This document shows, in pieces, positions 33,190 through 47,022 of a stretch of 64,000 nucleotides of DNA. The DNA is from Grifola frondosa. Taxonomy: Eukaryota > Basidiomycota > Agaricomycetes > Polyporales > Grifolaceae. Made by a program: the position numbers and the translations under genes. How positions within the stretch are numbered: the first letter of the stretch is position 1; every line of letters starts with the position of its first letter. The stretch covers positions 1,054,001-1,118,000 of the forward strand of contig LUGG01000002.1 of NCBI GenBank assembly GCA_001683735.1, in the 5' to 3' direction. Below the pieces are notes generated by a model. It did no database searches and had not been told where the DNA came from. It saw nothing but the letters and a program-made list of their open reading frames with translations.

Positions 33190-33200
33190 GCTCCCAGAAG
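33190..33200. repeat. Target-site duplication, right copy
   Basis: GCTCCCAGAAG; see the left copy at 15781-15790 (one base shorter). The host frame resumes immediately after it. Confidence 0.7.
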
Positions 33201-36200
33201 ATGTGGTTCGAAGCTACGCGCAGCCCGTCGATCTCGATCCAGAAGCGCTTTCAGATGCGAAGGCAGCGATGTATCATTCGGAGGTCTGTTATCGTGAAGC
33301 ACGATGGCGCATTCCACGATGATGGCGATGTCCTCCGCCGAACAAATCATCTCCGAGATGTGTCTTCGATCCACGTCGAACGTACTTCGACACACTGCTG
33401 CCATCTCGCGTACTCGATTCTGGAACTCCTTCACCTCATTGTCGTCGCTCTTCTGTACCTTCTTCGACAATTCTTGCAACCAACCGAGTGCGACTCGACG
33501 AGCTTCCTGCAGTAGACCGAATGCCCTCCTCACAACCTCCCCGTCCGAGGTTGATGCCAGCAGACGACAGACGAGAGCGATCACCGTTCTGACTGTCATC
33601 ACTTCCTGCCAGTTCGCCTCCACATCAAGCAGCAGATCCTGCAGTTCGCTCAGCAGCGCGGAACCGAACTTTGCATTAGCGAGCTCCACATGCCACTCTG
33701 GATCGCCATCCTGAGACAATGGCCCGACTTGCCATGCGGCCTGCATCAGTAACGCATGCACCTCTTCACGTTGAAATGTGAGAGTGTTCGCGCGTAGCTC
33801 CCTGAGGATATTAAGCCATTGCAACAAGGGACCGCTTCGAAGAACGCCGAACGACATGAATTCGTGGAGCGTAAGATCCATCGAACAGTCGATCTGGTTG
33901 GCGATGATGTCGTTAGATGTGTGGGATGTGCCTGCAATGGCGTATTGGAGGCACTGGTAAGGTCCTGGGGAAGGGTGAAGGTGCAATGAGATGCAAGGTC
34001 ACATTTCGTGAATGCCTTGGTAGCCCAGGAGGAGTTGGAACAATCGAATAACCTGAATTGCAGAGCATTGTTTACGAGAACTTGACCTTCTGTGGATGGG
34101 ATCGACACGTTTTTGTAGTGCGATTTCAGAAATGATTTAGGCTCCGAGGCAAGACCGATACGGGCCCTCCTAGGATGTACGAAGTACGGTATGAGAGCGG
34201 GATATTCTTCCAATAACGTGGAGGGCTTCGCTGAATTTTTCGCTAATCGCAGTAGATCTGATGTGCAGAAATCGTGGAGGAAAGTGTACGTTGCCGTTCT
34301 CCAGACGTTATATGCAGTAGGACAATCCAATTCCACGGCAACAACTTGAGCCATGAGGGTGTTCTGCGGCAACGGCCACTCATAAACATTGATCTTCAAG
34401 TTGTCCCTCTCTCGCTCGCGTTTACATTTGCTGCATTTCTTACGCTTGTGCGTGTTCTGTCCATGATCGTTCGGTTTGTAAGAGTGACTCATACTGTCCG
34501 CCTCCGCTGTGAGTTGCTGATGTTTCTGATTTTTCTCTCCGAGCTCCACTCGTTTATTCTCCTTGGCCCGCGCGGCTTGCTCCTCGACGCGTATCTCAAG
34601 CTGTTGATGCTTCTCCGATGTTGCGAAGAATCGCACCGTGAAGGTGTCATGGTCCACCTCATCGGAGAAAACTGATCGTTTGGCCTGACGATGGCGTTCA
34701 CGCAGATATTGAATGGCACGTTGCAGACGAACGAGCTGGTTGGTTTGGGGAGGAGTAATCGTTCGAAGAGATGTGGGGGAATTTCCGGAGAATAGTCATG
34801 GAGGAGGGGACAACCCCGTAAGGCCAACTGATCCATCGCGATCCAGAGCTCCAGAAGCGTCAGATACATGATAGACATGTTCTCTTGATTGCCCTCGTAC
34901 ACCTCTCGTTTGCCCCAGTACTGTTGCATGCAGTAGGCCATAGCGAGACACGCCGAATCAACGTCGACGACTGCACTGAGCCAATCAAAGAGTGTTCCCT
35001 CCACGCATGCCTCGAAATCGGCGAGCGCTAAATGAGGATCGGGGTTGCACGTACTGGAGACATTGCTCGTGTCAGCTGTTATGAATTGACTGAATCGTGT
35101 GAAACGAATGGGGTGCCGCGATTCGAAGGAGGATGACCATGCGGGAGGAAGTGACTGTGTCAAGATTCGTGACAAGTGGTCGCGGCTATTGGTGAGGGAC
35201 AGATGAGTGTCATCAGCGATGTTAAGTTCATCAAGATTCCAAGATGAGGCCCGAGTGTGCGTCTCCTGAATGGTTGTCCATCGCTTCGTCAGCCGAACTT
35301 CCACCTTTTCCGCCACTTCCAATACCCAGCGGGCCAGGAAATCCGGCGCAGATGTGCCTAGCTTGAAAAGTCGACGGCTGATCTTCACCCTCATACAAAA
35401 CAATAGGTCGCTAGAAAAATCCCGATCCAATGCCTGCAGAAGGATCTTGGTCATCAAGAAGATCATGAATGACTTGTAGTCGTCATCGTTGCCACTTTGC
35501 CGATGAAAATACGTCTGCAACACGACCCGCATGACTAGCCATAGCGATGATCTCCGCCATGGGAGTTTTACATCGTCCCATAAAACATCGTCAGCGACGC
35601 GTTTGTGAATACGCTCGATCTCCGCTTCCTTGCCCATACCCCGCAAGATCCCAGTGAGTAATTTGGTGATGTAGCGAGGATGGGTAGAATCTCGTTCCTC
35701 GACTACCTTAGATCCAGCTTTCCTTGTTGTCGGAGCAGTATCAAGGATGTCCTCATCCATTCGAGCCAAGAAGTTCGTGAAAGATTCCCGGAACGATGTG
35801 CCACGAATTATGTCGCGGGAAATTGTGATGGCAGGTCCAGGATACGAACACGATAGCTTGCCCTTCGCCTCTATTACAGCAGCGGCTGTTGGGGAGACCT
35901 CAAATGACTCGAATATTGTTTCGCGGGATGAATTTCTGACAACGATAGCCGCATTCTGAGCTCGAATTAAATAAACCACGATACCTGCCATTGCAATGAA
36001 TTTCCTGACCCTTTGTAGGAAATATGCTCTCACCATCATCTTGCATATTAGCTAGCTGCTGCTCTACAAGCTCCACAGATAACGACTGATATTCCATACA
36101 GTCTTTGAGATCAAGAAGCATCTTCACCATCGGATCCAATCGACGAGGAAGACGAGAATGATAATCCTGCGCCGCACAGGAGACTAAGGACACAAGGGCA

Positions 36201-36292
36201 TAGTCTTTAGCCACCGCATGATCACTACCCTGAGGTAGTTTGGGGGGCATGAAGATGTGATTAATGATGTACTGTAGGTCTTGGTCGTTCAT
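33201..36292 (-). pseudogene. Giant DUF6606/DUF3638 protein, copy 1, N-terminal third
   Basis: Start at 36292 (MNDQDLQYIINHIFMPPKLP, the DUF6606 opening), intron after QLANMQDDGE, then a long exon from ~35990 (VVYLIRAQNAAIVVRNSSRE) to the insertion point at 33200. Alignment by eye to copy 2 is continuous. Frame breaks relative to copy 2: near 34680 (before MDHDTFTVRFFATSE) and near 33960 (one C fewer in a C run at TFTLP). The last host codons before the transposon encode RRAARSFEPH. The open frame at 32769-33986 is a chance fusion of this exon to the transposon terminus. Splice signals between 36360 and 36293 suggest an upstream leader exon. Confidence 0.85.
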
Positions 36293-37572
36293 TCTGCTCT
36301 GAAATGCATCTAAACGTGAGGAGTGATTATACTGCGTGCAAGGACCTTACCTTGGCTAGGAAGCTGAAAGCGGGTAACGCCGATGCAACAAGCGCAGGAT
36401 GTAGGAGACAAGCGCCGGCCGCAGTAAGAAAGTTCGTGCATGCAGGTTCCAGCGAGGCGGCCGATCATCCCAGAAAATAGAAATGAAGACGAGTTCAATC
36501 TCTGTAAACACAACAGATCTGGAAGCCTGACCCTGGAAGAGTCTAGGACACGATGACCATCTACCCGTGAGACCAATTTTGGCATTTCAATGTAAAACGG
36601 CCTGACCGTCTGAGGGTAGAAGACCAATTTCATCATGAATCCAACGCGCGGCGAGATTGGTGCTCAGCCGCATTGTGACAGGGGTGTTGAGCCGAGTGAT
36701 GTTCATGAATTTCTGACCTGAAAGTTGCACGTCAACGTCGCCAGCGCTATGCAAGATGTAACGGACCGACAAGAATCAAAGCTTTGGTGTTCCACCTAAA
36801 ATCTCTTCAAACAAACTTGCCTGCATAACGTCAAATCCTCAAGGGAGAGGCACACCCTGCACATGACGGAAACAGCTTGATAAGACTCTTCTAATAATTG
36901 AATCCCAACGAACATTGTATGCAATTTCGTGCTCTTCTTTCAAGGCCGACTTTCAAGGGCAGGCCACCGATCCATGTTGGTGACGAGTCTCGTAAGAGCA
37001 AGAATAAAATCCAATAGATATTTGGAATAACAGTAAAGCCGCCAATTGAGGTGCATAGTCCACTATCGTCCAGTAGGGACTCCGTTGCTGAGCGCCCAAT
37101 TCGTGAGAAGCGTTTGACGAGCGCCCACGCTTGATTGGCTTAATTACTACTGTTCACATGCTCAAAGCATTTCTTATCGCTAATGCTGCCATGCTCTCAA
37201 ACTGCTCTCAAGCAAGAGTTTTCAACGTTCAGCGACCGGCGACAGTCGGTGCTTCCGAGTGAAGTGAATCCACGAAAGTGAAATTGTTAATCGTTCTTGG
37301 GCGTGCACAACAGACAAGTTCAAATGAGGCTCAACATTCAACTTCAAAGCTTCAAGCGCGAATCTGGCACAAGCACTGTCTACAAGAAGTACAGCTAGAG
37401 ATATATCAAGTACTAAATGCACGGTACAACGTACAGATCGAACTATGCCAGAACCAAATATCTACAGTGCTGCTTAATCGTTTAATGATGGAGTAGTCTA
37501 TCAGTGAGCATACCTTTAAATGGACAGTGAAGTTGCACTCACAATCGGCATCAATTCCTTCGAGTATATCAT
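36293..37572. other. Spacer between the two tandem DUF3638 copies
   Basis: Holds the promoter of copy 1 and the 3' flank of copy 2. The segment 36420-36475 (GCAGTAAGAAAGTTCG, then a GAGGCGG block and AGAAAA) has a clear counterpart at 47165-47222 upstream of copy 2. The duplication therefore included the promoter. No separate gene seen. Confidence 0.6.
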
Positions 37573-40500
37573 TTACGCGTTGTCGAAATCGGCATCTGTC
37601 AACAAGCGAGCACGAAGAACTTTCCCCACATGAGTATCCGAATATCGCATCCCTTTTCGTCTAAGTCCAAGCAGTTCCTTCAAGAACGGTAACGGGGTTG
37701 TTTTGAATGGCGAGAGTGCCTTGATTTCAGTAGGTCGATCCTTCGGGAGTATGAACCCATCGCTCTGGATCTTGACTCCAGTCATCTGAGTGGTGTAAAC
37801 CCCAAGAAATTCCGCAAACTGGCGATACGTCTGATAATCTGGCAGATAGAGTTGTCCCGCGAAGATGTTCAATTGCATTCTCAATGATGATCGAGGTATC
37901 CGGAATGTCGACGGCCATGGGACAAAGTACAAGGTCAGATCATCGCATGGTTTCATCGCTTGGGTGACTCGCGGGGTGTAAACATGCAATCGGACTTTCG
38001 TGCTGCTTCGAATGGACGGCAGGAGTTTGTTCACCTCATATGGACTGAGGATCACAAGAGTCGTCCTACCCTCCACAATGCACGACAGGATCCAATTGAC
38101 TGGTCGCAGATAGTCGTCCGCTTTGTGGATCACTTGTCGTTTGATCGTAGTCGAGAAGTCCACGCTTGCAAGTAACCTCGAGGACCATGCACCGCTATGC
38201 TGGACAGCGGCAGATGCAGACAAATTTGAGAATGCCCGAACGATTGCGGGGGAGGGTAGAGGAAGAATTCCAGTTCGAATGAATGCTTTGATGTGCGCGT
38301 GGATGCGGTGGGTCGCTGCCTTTGCTTTAGGCGGCCTCTCGACTTGTTGTTCGCGTTCCACCTCGTGATCAACCTCTCTCTCCTGCTCCTCGTCCATCCG
38401 GGTCTCCGACAGTGACATGACGCCTAGCTCCATGCATCTTTGCCGCAACTCGACCACCTCGAAGGCCGGATGTTCGCGCGGAGGTTGAGGCCGTACATTT
38501 CTTCCAAGCTCTTGGCCTCCCGCTGGAGCCACGACGACGCAAGTCCGTCTGAAGATATCTTGCCGCTGCAAAACTCGGACCACGCTGAAGCACGATTTCC
38601 ATGATCAAAGCCTTGTTCCGCCCACTGGTGAGCACGATGCTGGATATCCGAACACGTCTCTAGCATCACCCATCGCAAAATGTCGATGATCTTCACCGCG
38701 TCAGACTCCGTCTTCTTCGCCGCCTTCCGGATACTCCGATCAATTTCCAATGGCGCAAAAAACATAACCGAATGGCCATTTCCCAGCTTCCGCATCCGCA
38801 TGCATCCTAAGCATACATAAGCAACAGAAATCGGAGGAAATGCAATAAACCAACCTTGCACAAGCCTGTCCTTCGTGACCTTCGGACCAAGCGTGACCGC
38901 CGCCCGAACATCGCGAGGCAGCTTCACGTCGGTCCCTCTCATATGTGCATCGTCGAGGTACAGGATACATTGGTCCAGTTGTTGATTGAACGGCGACGAG
39001 ACGAATGACTCGACAGTGCCGTTGCGGGTGAGTACCATGAGCTGATCGTTGTATCCGAAGTATACCGCTGCCTGAGCATTCTGATTCAGCTCTAGCCATC
39101 GTGCGACAAGCCCCTCGTTCTGCAATTCCAGCATCTCTGCTCCGACATCCAGTAGCACCCGTATCTCTGGCTCTTGCTGCACGAGGAGCTCAAGGAACTT
39201 CTGCACCGAAAGACGCTCGCCGTGGACATCCTGAGCGCAAATATACGAACTATTCTCCGGTCGAAGAAGATAGTTGAGAACCTTAGCATTGGTGCATAGC
39301 TGGTGAGGTGGGTCGCGTTGGGTGATGGACGTCGGGAGGAGGTATCGATTGTCGTTCGTCCCGCTGAAGCCTGTAGTGACGTGATCCTTCTTCTCGGCGA
39401 TATCCCAGCCAGAGGCTACCTGCTTCTGCGGGAACTCCTTGGCCTCCTTGGGGAATACTACGTGCGAGAGGAAGAAATTGATGACAGCAACATTGCGTCG
39501 GAACAGTGGGAGTAGATGCTGCTGGCGTTGTTCCGGGGATCACAAATTGACTCCGTTCAGCTGACGCAGACTCTCTGGGACATCATCGCAACCCTGTGTC
39601 CACGTTTCGTATTCCACTGTGGGATTGTCCAGTTTGTAGAGGAGTGCGAAGCAGAGATCAATCTGGTGCTCTTGTAAACCGCCATAGTAGTAGCTGAGAC
39701 ATGTCAGTGCGACCGCGACATCGGGATGCCCAAATTCGGCCCTCAGAGCTGGCATGTCTTTCGCTCGGTAGGGGACCGCCAACATCGAGCGTCGTTGGTC
39801 CAGGCCGTAGTCCACTCGCCAGCGCCGTTCCTTCAATACATACACGAGGATGCCGTGAGCGAGAAGTCCCCGCAACAATAGCAAGCCCTTCCAGAGTGCG
39901 CTATCACCGCAGTAATTTTGGACCTGCTGTGCAACAGCATGAGGCACTTGAAGCTCGGTGATGAAAGACAGAACGGCATCCCGCATCTGACTATCAAGCT
40001 GTCCGAGAGTGTAGTTTGGAAGAGCACCATTGAGGATGTGCCGAGCTACCAAGGATACGAGATACGCGCTAGCATCGCTCATGAGGATGCGAATGAAGGG
40101 GAAGGTTGCACTTTGCCCTATTTGTACCTCGACGCCAAAGGGGAACTTCTCGTGAACTTGAGGGATGAGCTTCTTCACCAACATGAAAACCTGCTGGACG
40201 GTCGTCCAGCGATCGGGATGATCTTCGAGGTGCCTCTGCAGTCCGACTGTATACACTAGCTGGAACCGAACATGCAAGAATCTCATCGCTCTCGTCCAGG
40301 ATGTCCCGAGTATTCTTCTCCAGCCAACGCTAAGACTCCAGCAACTGATCCGTAACTGGTCGAGACGTAGAGTCATTCGCGGAGAGCTGTCGATCGATGG
40401 CCATCAGCTTGAATGAGAGAATGTGATCCGGCTGTGTGACCAAGATGCCCCCAACGCGCATGCATTCCTCATACAAGTTCTGGATCACCCGTACTTGATC

Positions 40501-43500
40501 GACATCTGGGTTGATTGCACGAGAGAATGGCATGTAGAAGATGCGACGATTGGTCAAGCCACTGAGACGATCCACGAGCATCTGGAACATCGAATTGGCC
40601 AGCGACTTGAGAACAACGACCGTACCAGTCTCGTTCGATCGGCCAATGTAGCCGCGATAACCGGAACGATCACAGATGATTTCCCTTCGCCCATATTCAG
40701 CTGCAACGCCGTATTCTCTCCTGACGTTGGAGAGATCATTTCGAGAGCGACGTCGGCTTTGGATGGACCTCACAATGAAATGTCCATCAATCTAGAATCA
40801 ATGATTAGCACCGTGAGCAAGCTACAACCATCGGCCCACGAACCTGAACGAGGAGCCAATCCGGATACAGTGAGGGGTCCCATCCATCACAGTTCATATT
40901 CTTGAGCTCTTTGAAGAACTCATCGCGCTGGTGGCCCAGAGCGAATCCAAGCAGACGTTGAGCGCGTTGGACTGAAATGACTGCATTTGCGAGAGCGATG
41001 AGAGCTCGTTTCCACTCTGCAGTAAGATTGATACCGGAGAGACTGCCCAGAGAACGCAACAGTGAAGTGATGGTGAGACGCGGCCACAGGCAAGTGGTGA
41101 ACATGATTTCTTCGAGAGTACTGGAGGGTGACAATGACCTCACGATGGCTCCAACGACACGATCAAGATGATTCTTGCATTGGGTGTAGTGGTCGGCAAG
41201 GTACTTCGAGGTAAACGGAATGTCCTCCGGGTAAGCGTCTACGGTTTCCTGCTGAAGGGTCCTCTGGCTGATAGCCAGATTATTGCCATAGATCCTATGG
41301 AAGACGAGTTCTCCGTTCTGAAATCCGGAGATCAGAGAGCGTACTTCCCCGAACCACGCAGACGCTCCTGCCCTATGCGACTAATGGTAGGCAGGTTGGG
41401 AGGAGAACTATCAATGTTCACTATCTCTCGCCGAGTGAATAGCGCATTTATTGAGATGACCGTTGTGGAAGATAGACGGTGCTCTGAGCAAGGCACGAAC
41501 CGATGAGGACTGGGGTTTCGGATATATGGTGTGGGCGAATGAACTTGGCGCAGGATGGCCTCGACCTGCGATACATGATCTCTTAGCGCCCTATTCCGAT
41601 ACCAACTACCGAAGGCCGCTTCTGCTTCATTCATAGCTTTCACTATGTTGAAGCGAGTATTATAGCTAGCCGATGGCCTCCCTGGTTGGTTGCATGGCCA
41701 TTGACCTACGAGGTACTGCACAAAGTTTGACTGTTGGATGCGGCACTGCTCCTTGTAAGTCGAATATCGTCTCTTTCCGAAGTCTACGGTGCTCTCGAAT
41801 AGCATCGCCTGTAGTGTTGCCTCTGGGCTCTCCTCGAAAGAGAGCGTAGCATTTTCAATAATGCGTTGGAGCCTGCCCACATTCGGCTCACATCCTTCTG
41901 AGAGTGTATAAGAGTCAAAATCGGGAGGGCTGAGCGCACGAAAACGAGAACATGTCGCAAAGGCAAGCAGTGTATCAGTGAGATCACGATATTGTGGTGA
42001 TGCATATGTGATAGCGGATAGAACGAATACCAGCGGATAGTCTCTCGCTGAGGCGGCACAAGTTGTACAACGAAAGCCACGCATTCGCCATGTCCATTTT
42101 CAGCCAGTGGGAGCCATATTGCAACGTTAAGCCTGAGTTGGTTCCGGGACCCGCGATGCTGTTCCACATGCGTAGCTTGTCAAAGATCTCGTGGCAAGTG
42201 TTCAATCTCTGAGGCCACTCGTAAACGGTGCGAGCCGTATTATACACGGCAGATTCGTTGGTAGCACCTGTATCAATGAATTGGTCTCGGGAGTGGTACT
42301 CGACGTCTGCTGCATTGGATGGGGGGTAAGCAAATTCTGCTGGATAATAGACACAATTCCTGAGAGCAGCGCGCTCCAATAGGGAAGAGTCTAGGCGTGA
42401 TGTGCGGGATGACAGCTTGGCGTCCTCTGTAAATACACGGAGACGATCGGCATACTCCAGAATCGCCCTGGTGACGGAATAGTATTCATGGTGCTGGGAA
42501 AGCGGCGACAAGTTCGACCAAATCGTTTGCTGCATCACTCTGAGATGTTCGGGATAACATTTTCGGACGGGTGTCAGCGAACCGATCTTCTCCAAAAGGT
42601 CTTCTTCCACGTCAGTCAAGCTCTGGAATGACCAACAACCAGCAGAATGCAAGTCATGGAGTGCTTCCTCTGTACCAGTACGTCCCGCCAACAGATCAGG
42701 GAGGCAGTGGCTTGTCAACGCATGGAGATAGATCTTGTACAGCTTGTTGGCCAAGCTGACGTTCCCAACAAGACGGCCAAGGGTGTCGTCGATCCTATAC
42801 TGCTGAAATTGGACTCGGGAATCCGACCCAGTGTCGATTTCAACACTGACATGATGATCCATTTGGCTGAACGAGACCGATCCGACTGGTATGAGGACGC
42901 AACGAGCCAAAGCCAGTTTCATCGTGATGGGATCAGCAGGGCGCAGCACAAGTTGGTTGCGCAATCCAATCATGGTTCCAGTGGATTGGTCGGAATCAAC
43001 GACCATATTGCGCATATTCCGGGACTGCAATTCATTGTTCTTGTCGACAAAGAAAGACAGACCGAATCTCGGCATGTCCACCGACAGAGTCGTACCCGGC
43101 TGTTCTCCACGACAACTGATGATAATGCGATCCTTCGACTCCAGCGGCTCCAAGCGTTTGGCCAGCATCTCGTATGTTCTACTACAAATATCGACAAGCG
43201 TTGCATCTTCCCTGCGCATGAAAGAATGCCCGTTCGGCGAGAAATAGATGTTCCAGTTCTTGGGTGACGAATTCCACTTGTCGATGGTCGGTCGTAATTC
43301 TACCGCACCGGTCCTGATGTCTTGCCAGTGAATATGATCATGGACGAACGAGTGAGGCAGGTCACCGATGAACGTTTCGCGAGGAACAAGTTCGAGGATT
43401 GTCGCTCCTCGGGTGGCTCGGATAACAAGTTCTGTTCCCGATCGAAAGCCGAAGTGGAACTGCAAACGAGCATTACATTCAGGAGTTCTGGAAAATTAAA

Positions 43501-46500
43501 CGATATGCCTACCTGATAGCCATCTATCTCTCCTCGAGTTGCATATTCTGTTCCAGGCATACTTCCAGGGACAATGTCGAGCACTTTCTACATTCAATCT
43601 CACTTTAGCTAATATACGCCGCATCTATCAAAGATACTCACTGAGCCAAACACCAAACCGTAGAGAGGATTCGTGAGGATGTTGGAAGGAAGCCGTCCGA
43701 GTGGTTTGCCGTTGATCAGCAATTCTCCTCCTACTAGATCATAATGTACGATCTGCGACGTTTGTGCGACACTCGCCGCTGTCTGCGAAGTGAGCCATCG
43801 TTCGTTCGGGTGTTGCAGCTGCCTCCAGCTCGTTCCAGGACGATACGCAGACCAAATAGCAGATATCGCACGATCCAAACCCGACCGATCCCCGAGGATA
43901 TGCTCCCGAAGGAAAGGCTCGAAGCTACGCGCAGCTCGTCGATCTCGATCCAGGAGTGCTTTCAGATGCGAAGGAAGCGAAGTATCGTTTGGAGATCTGT
44001 TATCGTGAAGCACGATGGCGCATTCCACAACGATCATGATATCCTCCGCCGAACGAAACATCTCCAGGATGTGTCTTGAATCCACATCGAACGTGCTTCG
44101 GCACACCGCCGCCATCTCGCATACTCGATCCTGAAACTCCTTCACCTCCTTGTCGTCGCTCTCCTGGACCTTCTTCGACAATTCTTGCAACCAACCGAAT
44201 GAGACTCGACGAGCTTCCCGCAGTAGATCGAATGCCCTCTTCACGACGTCCGCGTCCGAGCTTGATGCCAGCAGACGACAGATCAGGGCGATCACCGTCC
44301 TGACCGTCATCACCTCCTGCCAGTTCGCCTCCACTCCGAGCAGGAGATCCCGCAGTTCGCTCAGCAGCGCGAAACCGAACTCTACATTAGCGAGCTCCAC
44401 ATGCCACTCTGGATCGCCGTCCTGAGACAATGGTCCGACTTGCCATGCGGCCTGCATTAGCAACGCGTGCACTTCTTCACGCCGGAAAGTGAGAATGTTC
44501 GCGCGTAGCTCCCTGAGAATATTAAGCCATTGCAACAAGGGACCGCTTCGAAGGACGCCGAACGACATGAATTCGTGGAGCGTAAGGTCTTTCGAACAGT
44601 CTATCTGGTTGGCGATGATGTCGTTCGATGTGTGGGATGTGCCTGCAATTGCGTATTGGAGGCATTGGTAAGGTCCTGGGGGAAGGGTGAAGGTGCAATG
44701 AGACGCAAGGTCACATCTCGTGAATGCCTTGGTAGCCCAGGAGGAGTTGGAACAGTCGAATAACCTGAACCGCAGACCGTTGTTCACGCAGACCTGGCCT
44801 TCGTTGGAAGGAATAGGGGTGTTCCTGTAATGGGTCGACAAGAAAGACCTCGTCTCCGAGGCGAGGACCACGCGCGCATTTCTGGGTTGTATCCAGTATG
44901 GTTGTAAAGGGTGGTAGTTCGCCAGCAAGGTGGAAGCGTTAGCTGTGTTTGACGCTGAGTGTTGAGGAGGAGTGCACATATCATGAAGGAATATGTACGT
45001 TGCCGTTCTCCAAGCATTGTACGCGGTCGGGCATTGCAGCTCGAAGACCACGACGTCAGCCGTAAGTGTGTTCTCCGGCAACGGCCATTCGAAGACATCG
45101 ATATTCAGTGCCTGGATTCGTTGTTCGAGTCTGCAGCAGGCGCACCCATTCCCCCTGTGTACCAATTGGCCCCGACGGTTATAAATATAGGTATGCGAAG
45201 TATCACGCAGTTCTTGCGTCAAACGCGAGTATAGCTGGTTCTTCTCTTCAAGCTCGCGGGCTTTGGCCTCCTTGTCGCGGGCAGCTTGATTCTCTATGCG
45301 GAGCTTGAGCTGGCGATGGCTTTTGGACGTCGCGCAAAATCGCACTGCAAAAGTATCGCGATCCACATTATCGGTAAAGGTCGACCGCATGGCCTGACGA
45401 TGGCGCGCGCGTAGATACTGTATCGCAAGCTTCAAGCGGACGAGATCGCTAGACTTGCGAAGCAGTAGCGCCTCGAAAAGGGCCTCCGGGATCTCCGGAG
45501 AGTATTCATGAAGGAGGCTACAGTCACGCAAAGCCAACTTGTCCAACGCCACCCAAAGCTCGAGTAACGTGAGGAACATCAGAGACATATTCTCTTGATT
45601 GCCTGCGTATATCCCTCGGGAGCCCCAGTATTGATCCATACAATCGGCAACGGCGAGACATGCAGAATTGACATCAACCACCACACGGAGCCAATCGGAC
45701 AGACTTTTTTCCACACATGCTTCGAAATCGGCGAGCGTCAGGTGAGGATTGGATTGGCATGCCTCGGAGAGTTTGCTCCTATCGTTCGAGATAAATTGTG
45801 CGAATGTCGTCAGTCGAGGAGAATGATGGGGCTGGAATGAAGAGGTTGATACTGCAGGAAGTGACTGGGTTAGAACTCGGGATAAGTGTGCACAACTGTT
45901 GGTCAAGGACAGATGAGTATCATCCGCAAGGTTGAGCTCGTTGGGCTTCCAGTAAGGGGACATAGAATGAACAGCGTATGACTGGACTGATGTCCATATC
46001 TCAGTCATCCGGCACTCCACCTTTCCCGCTACTTCCGACACTAAACATTCCAAAAAGGTGGGGGCGGCAGAACCGAGTTTGTAAAGTCGACGACTCATCT
46101 TTGCCCTCATACAGAAGAGCAAGTCGTTGGACAGACCCTGCTCCAAAGCTTTCAAGATAATCTTGGCGAGAAAGAAGACGATGAACGACTTGTAATCGTC
46201 GTCACAACCGCTCCGCCGTCGAAGGGAAGTTTGCAGGGCGACCCTGATGACTAGCCACAGGGGTGACCGCCGCCAGGGTAATTTGACGTTGTTCCACAAA
46301 ACGTTGTCTCCGACACGTTTCCGGATACGAGGAACATCGGCCTCTGTGCCCATTCCTCGCAACACACCAGTGAGGAATTCTGTGATGTAACGGGGATGGG
46401 AGGTATCCCTCTCCTCAACTACATGAGATTTGGCCTTCTGCGTCATCGGTGCGGCGTCGAGGATGTCCTCGTTCATCCGAGACAAGAAGTTTGCGAGAGA

Positions 46501-47022
46501 CTCTCGAAACGAAGAGTCGTTGATAACGTCGTGGGAGATTGCTATAGCGGGTCCAGGGTAGGAACACAGAAGTTTTCCCTTTGTCTCCATTACGGCGGCA
46601 GACGTCGGAGAGACTTCAAAAGATTCGAAGACAGTTGCATGTGAAAGGTTTCTGATGATGATTGCCGCATTCTGAGCTCGAATGTAGTAAGCGACAACAC
46701 CTGATATTCTCATGTTAATTCACGTAGCAGAGAAAAAGAAAACCATCTCACCTCCATTATCCATGTTCGCAATTTGCCGCTCTATGAGTTCGGCGCGCAG
46801 AGATTGAATTTCTGCGGAATTTCGGAGATCAAGAAGCAATTTCACCATAGGGACCCATCGCTGGGATCCATCGGCAGAGAGGTGAGATTGAAAGTCAATT
46901 GCAGACTGTAAAACAAACAACGCTAGAGTTTCCTCGCAGGTGACCGCGTAATCACTACCCTGTGGTAACTTCGGGGGCGCGAAAACATGATCGATGATAT
47001 AGCGCAAGTGCTGAGCATCCAT
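37573..47022 (-). pseudogene. Giant DUF6606/DUF3638/DUF3645 protein, copy 2
   Basis: Full-length tandem paralogue without the transposon. Exon 1 starts at 47022 (MDAQHLRYIIDHVFAPPKLP, DUF6606). The intron after NMDNGG is followed by a 1000-codon exon (46690-43650) and further exons to 37573. The P-loop-like NMGEGKSS lies near 40690. Lesions against copy 1: an 11-nt deletion at 42040/42041 (copy 1 has 13911-13921); +1 near 40757 and -1 near 40622, which put the P-loop out of frame but restore it afterwards; CAG to TAG at 40330-40332; +1 near 40278; CGA to TGA at 39540-39542; an earlier stop at the C-terminus (DFDNA). Some indels may be assembly errors, but the stops and 11-nt deletion look genuine. 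Function of the family is unknown. Confidence 0.85.

Noticed and set aside
9374..47022. Retrotransposon (LTR) explanation for the two long direct copies
   Set aside because: The repeated units are genes with introns, a promoter and DUF6606/DUF3638 domains; no reverse transcriptase, integrase or tRNA-primer site seen.
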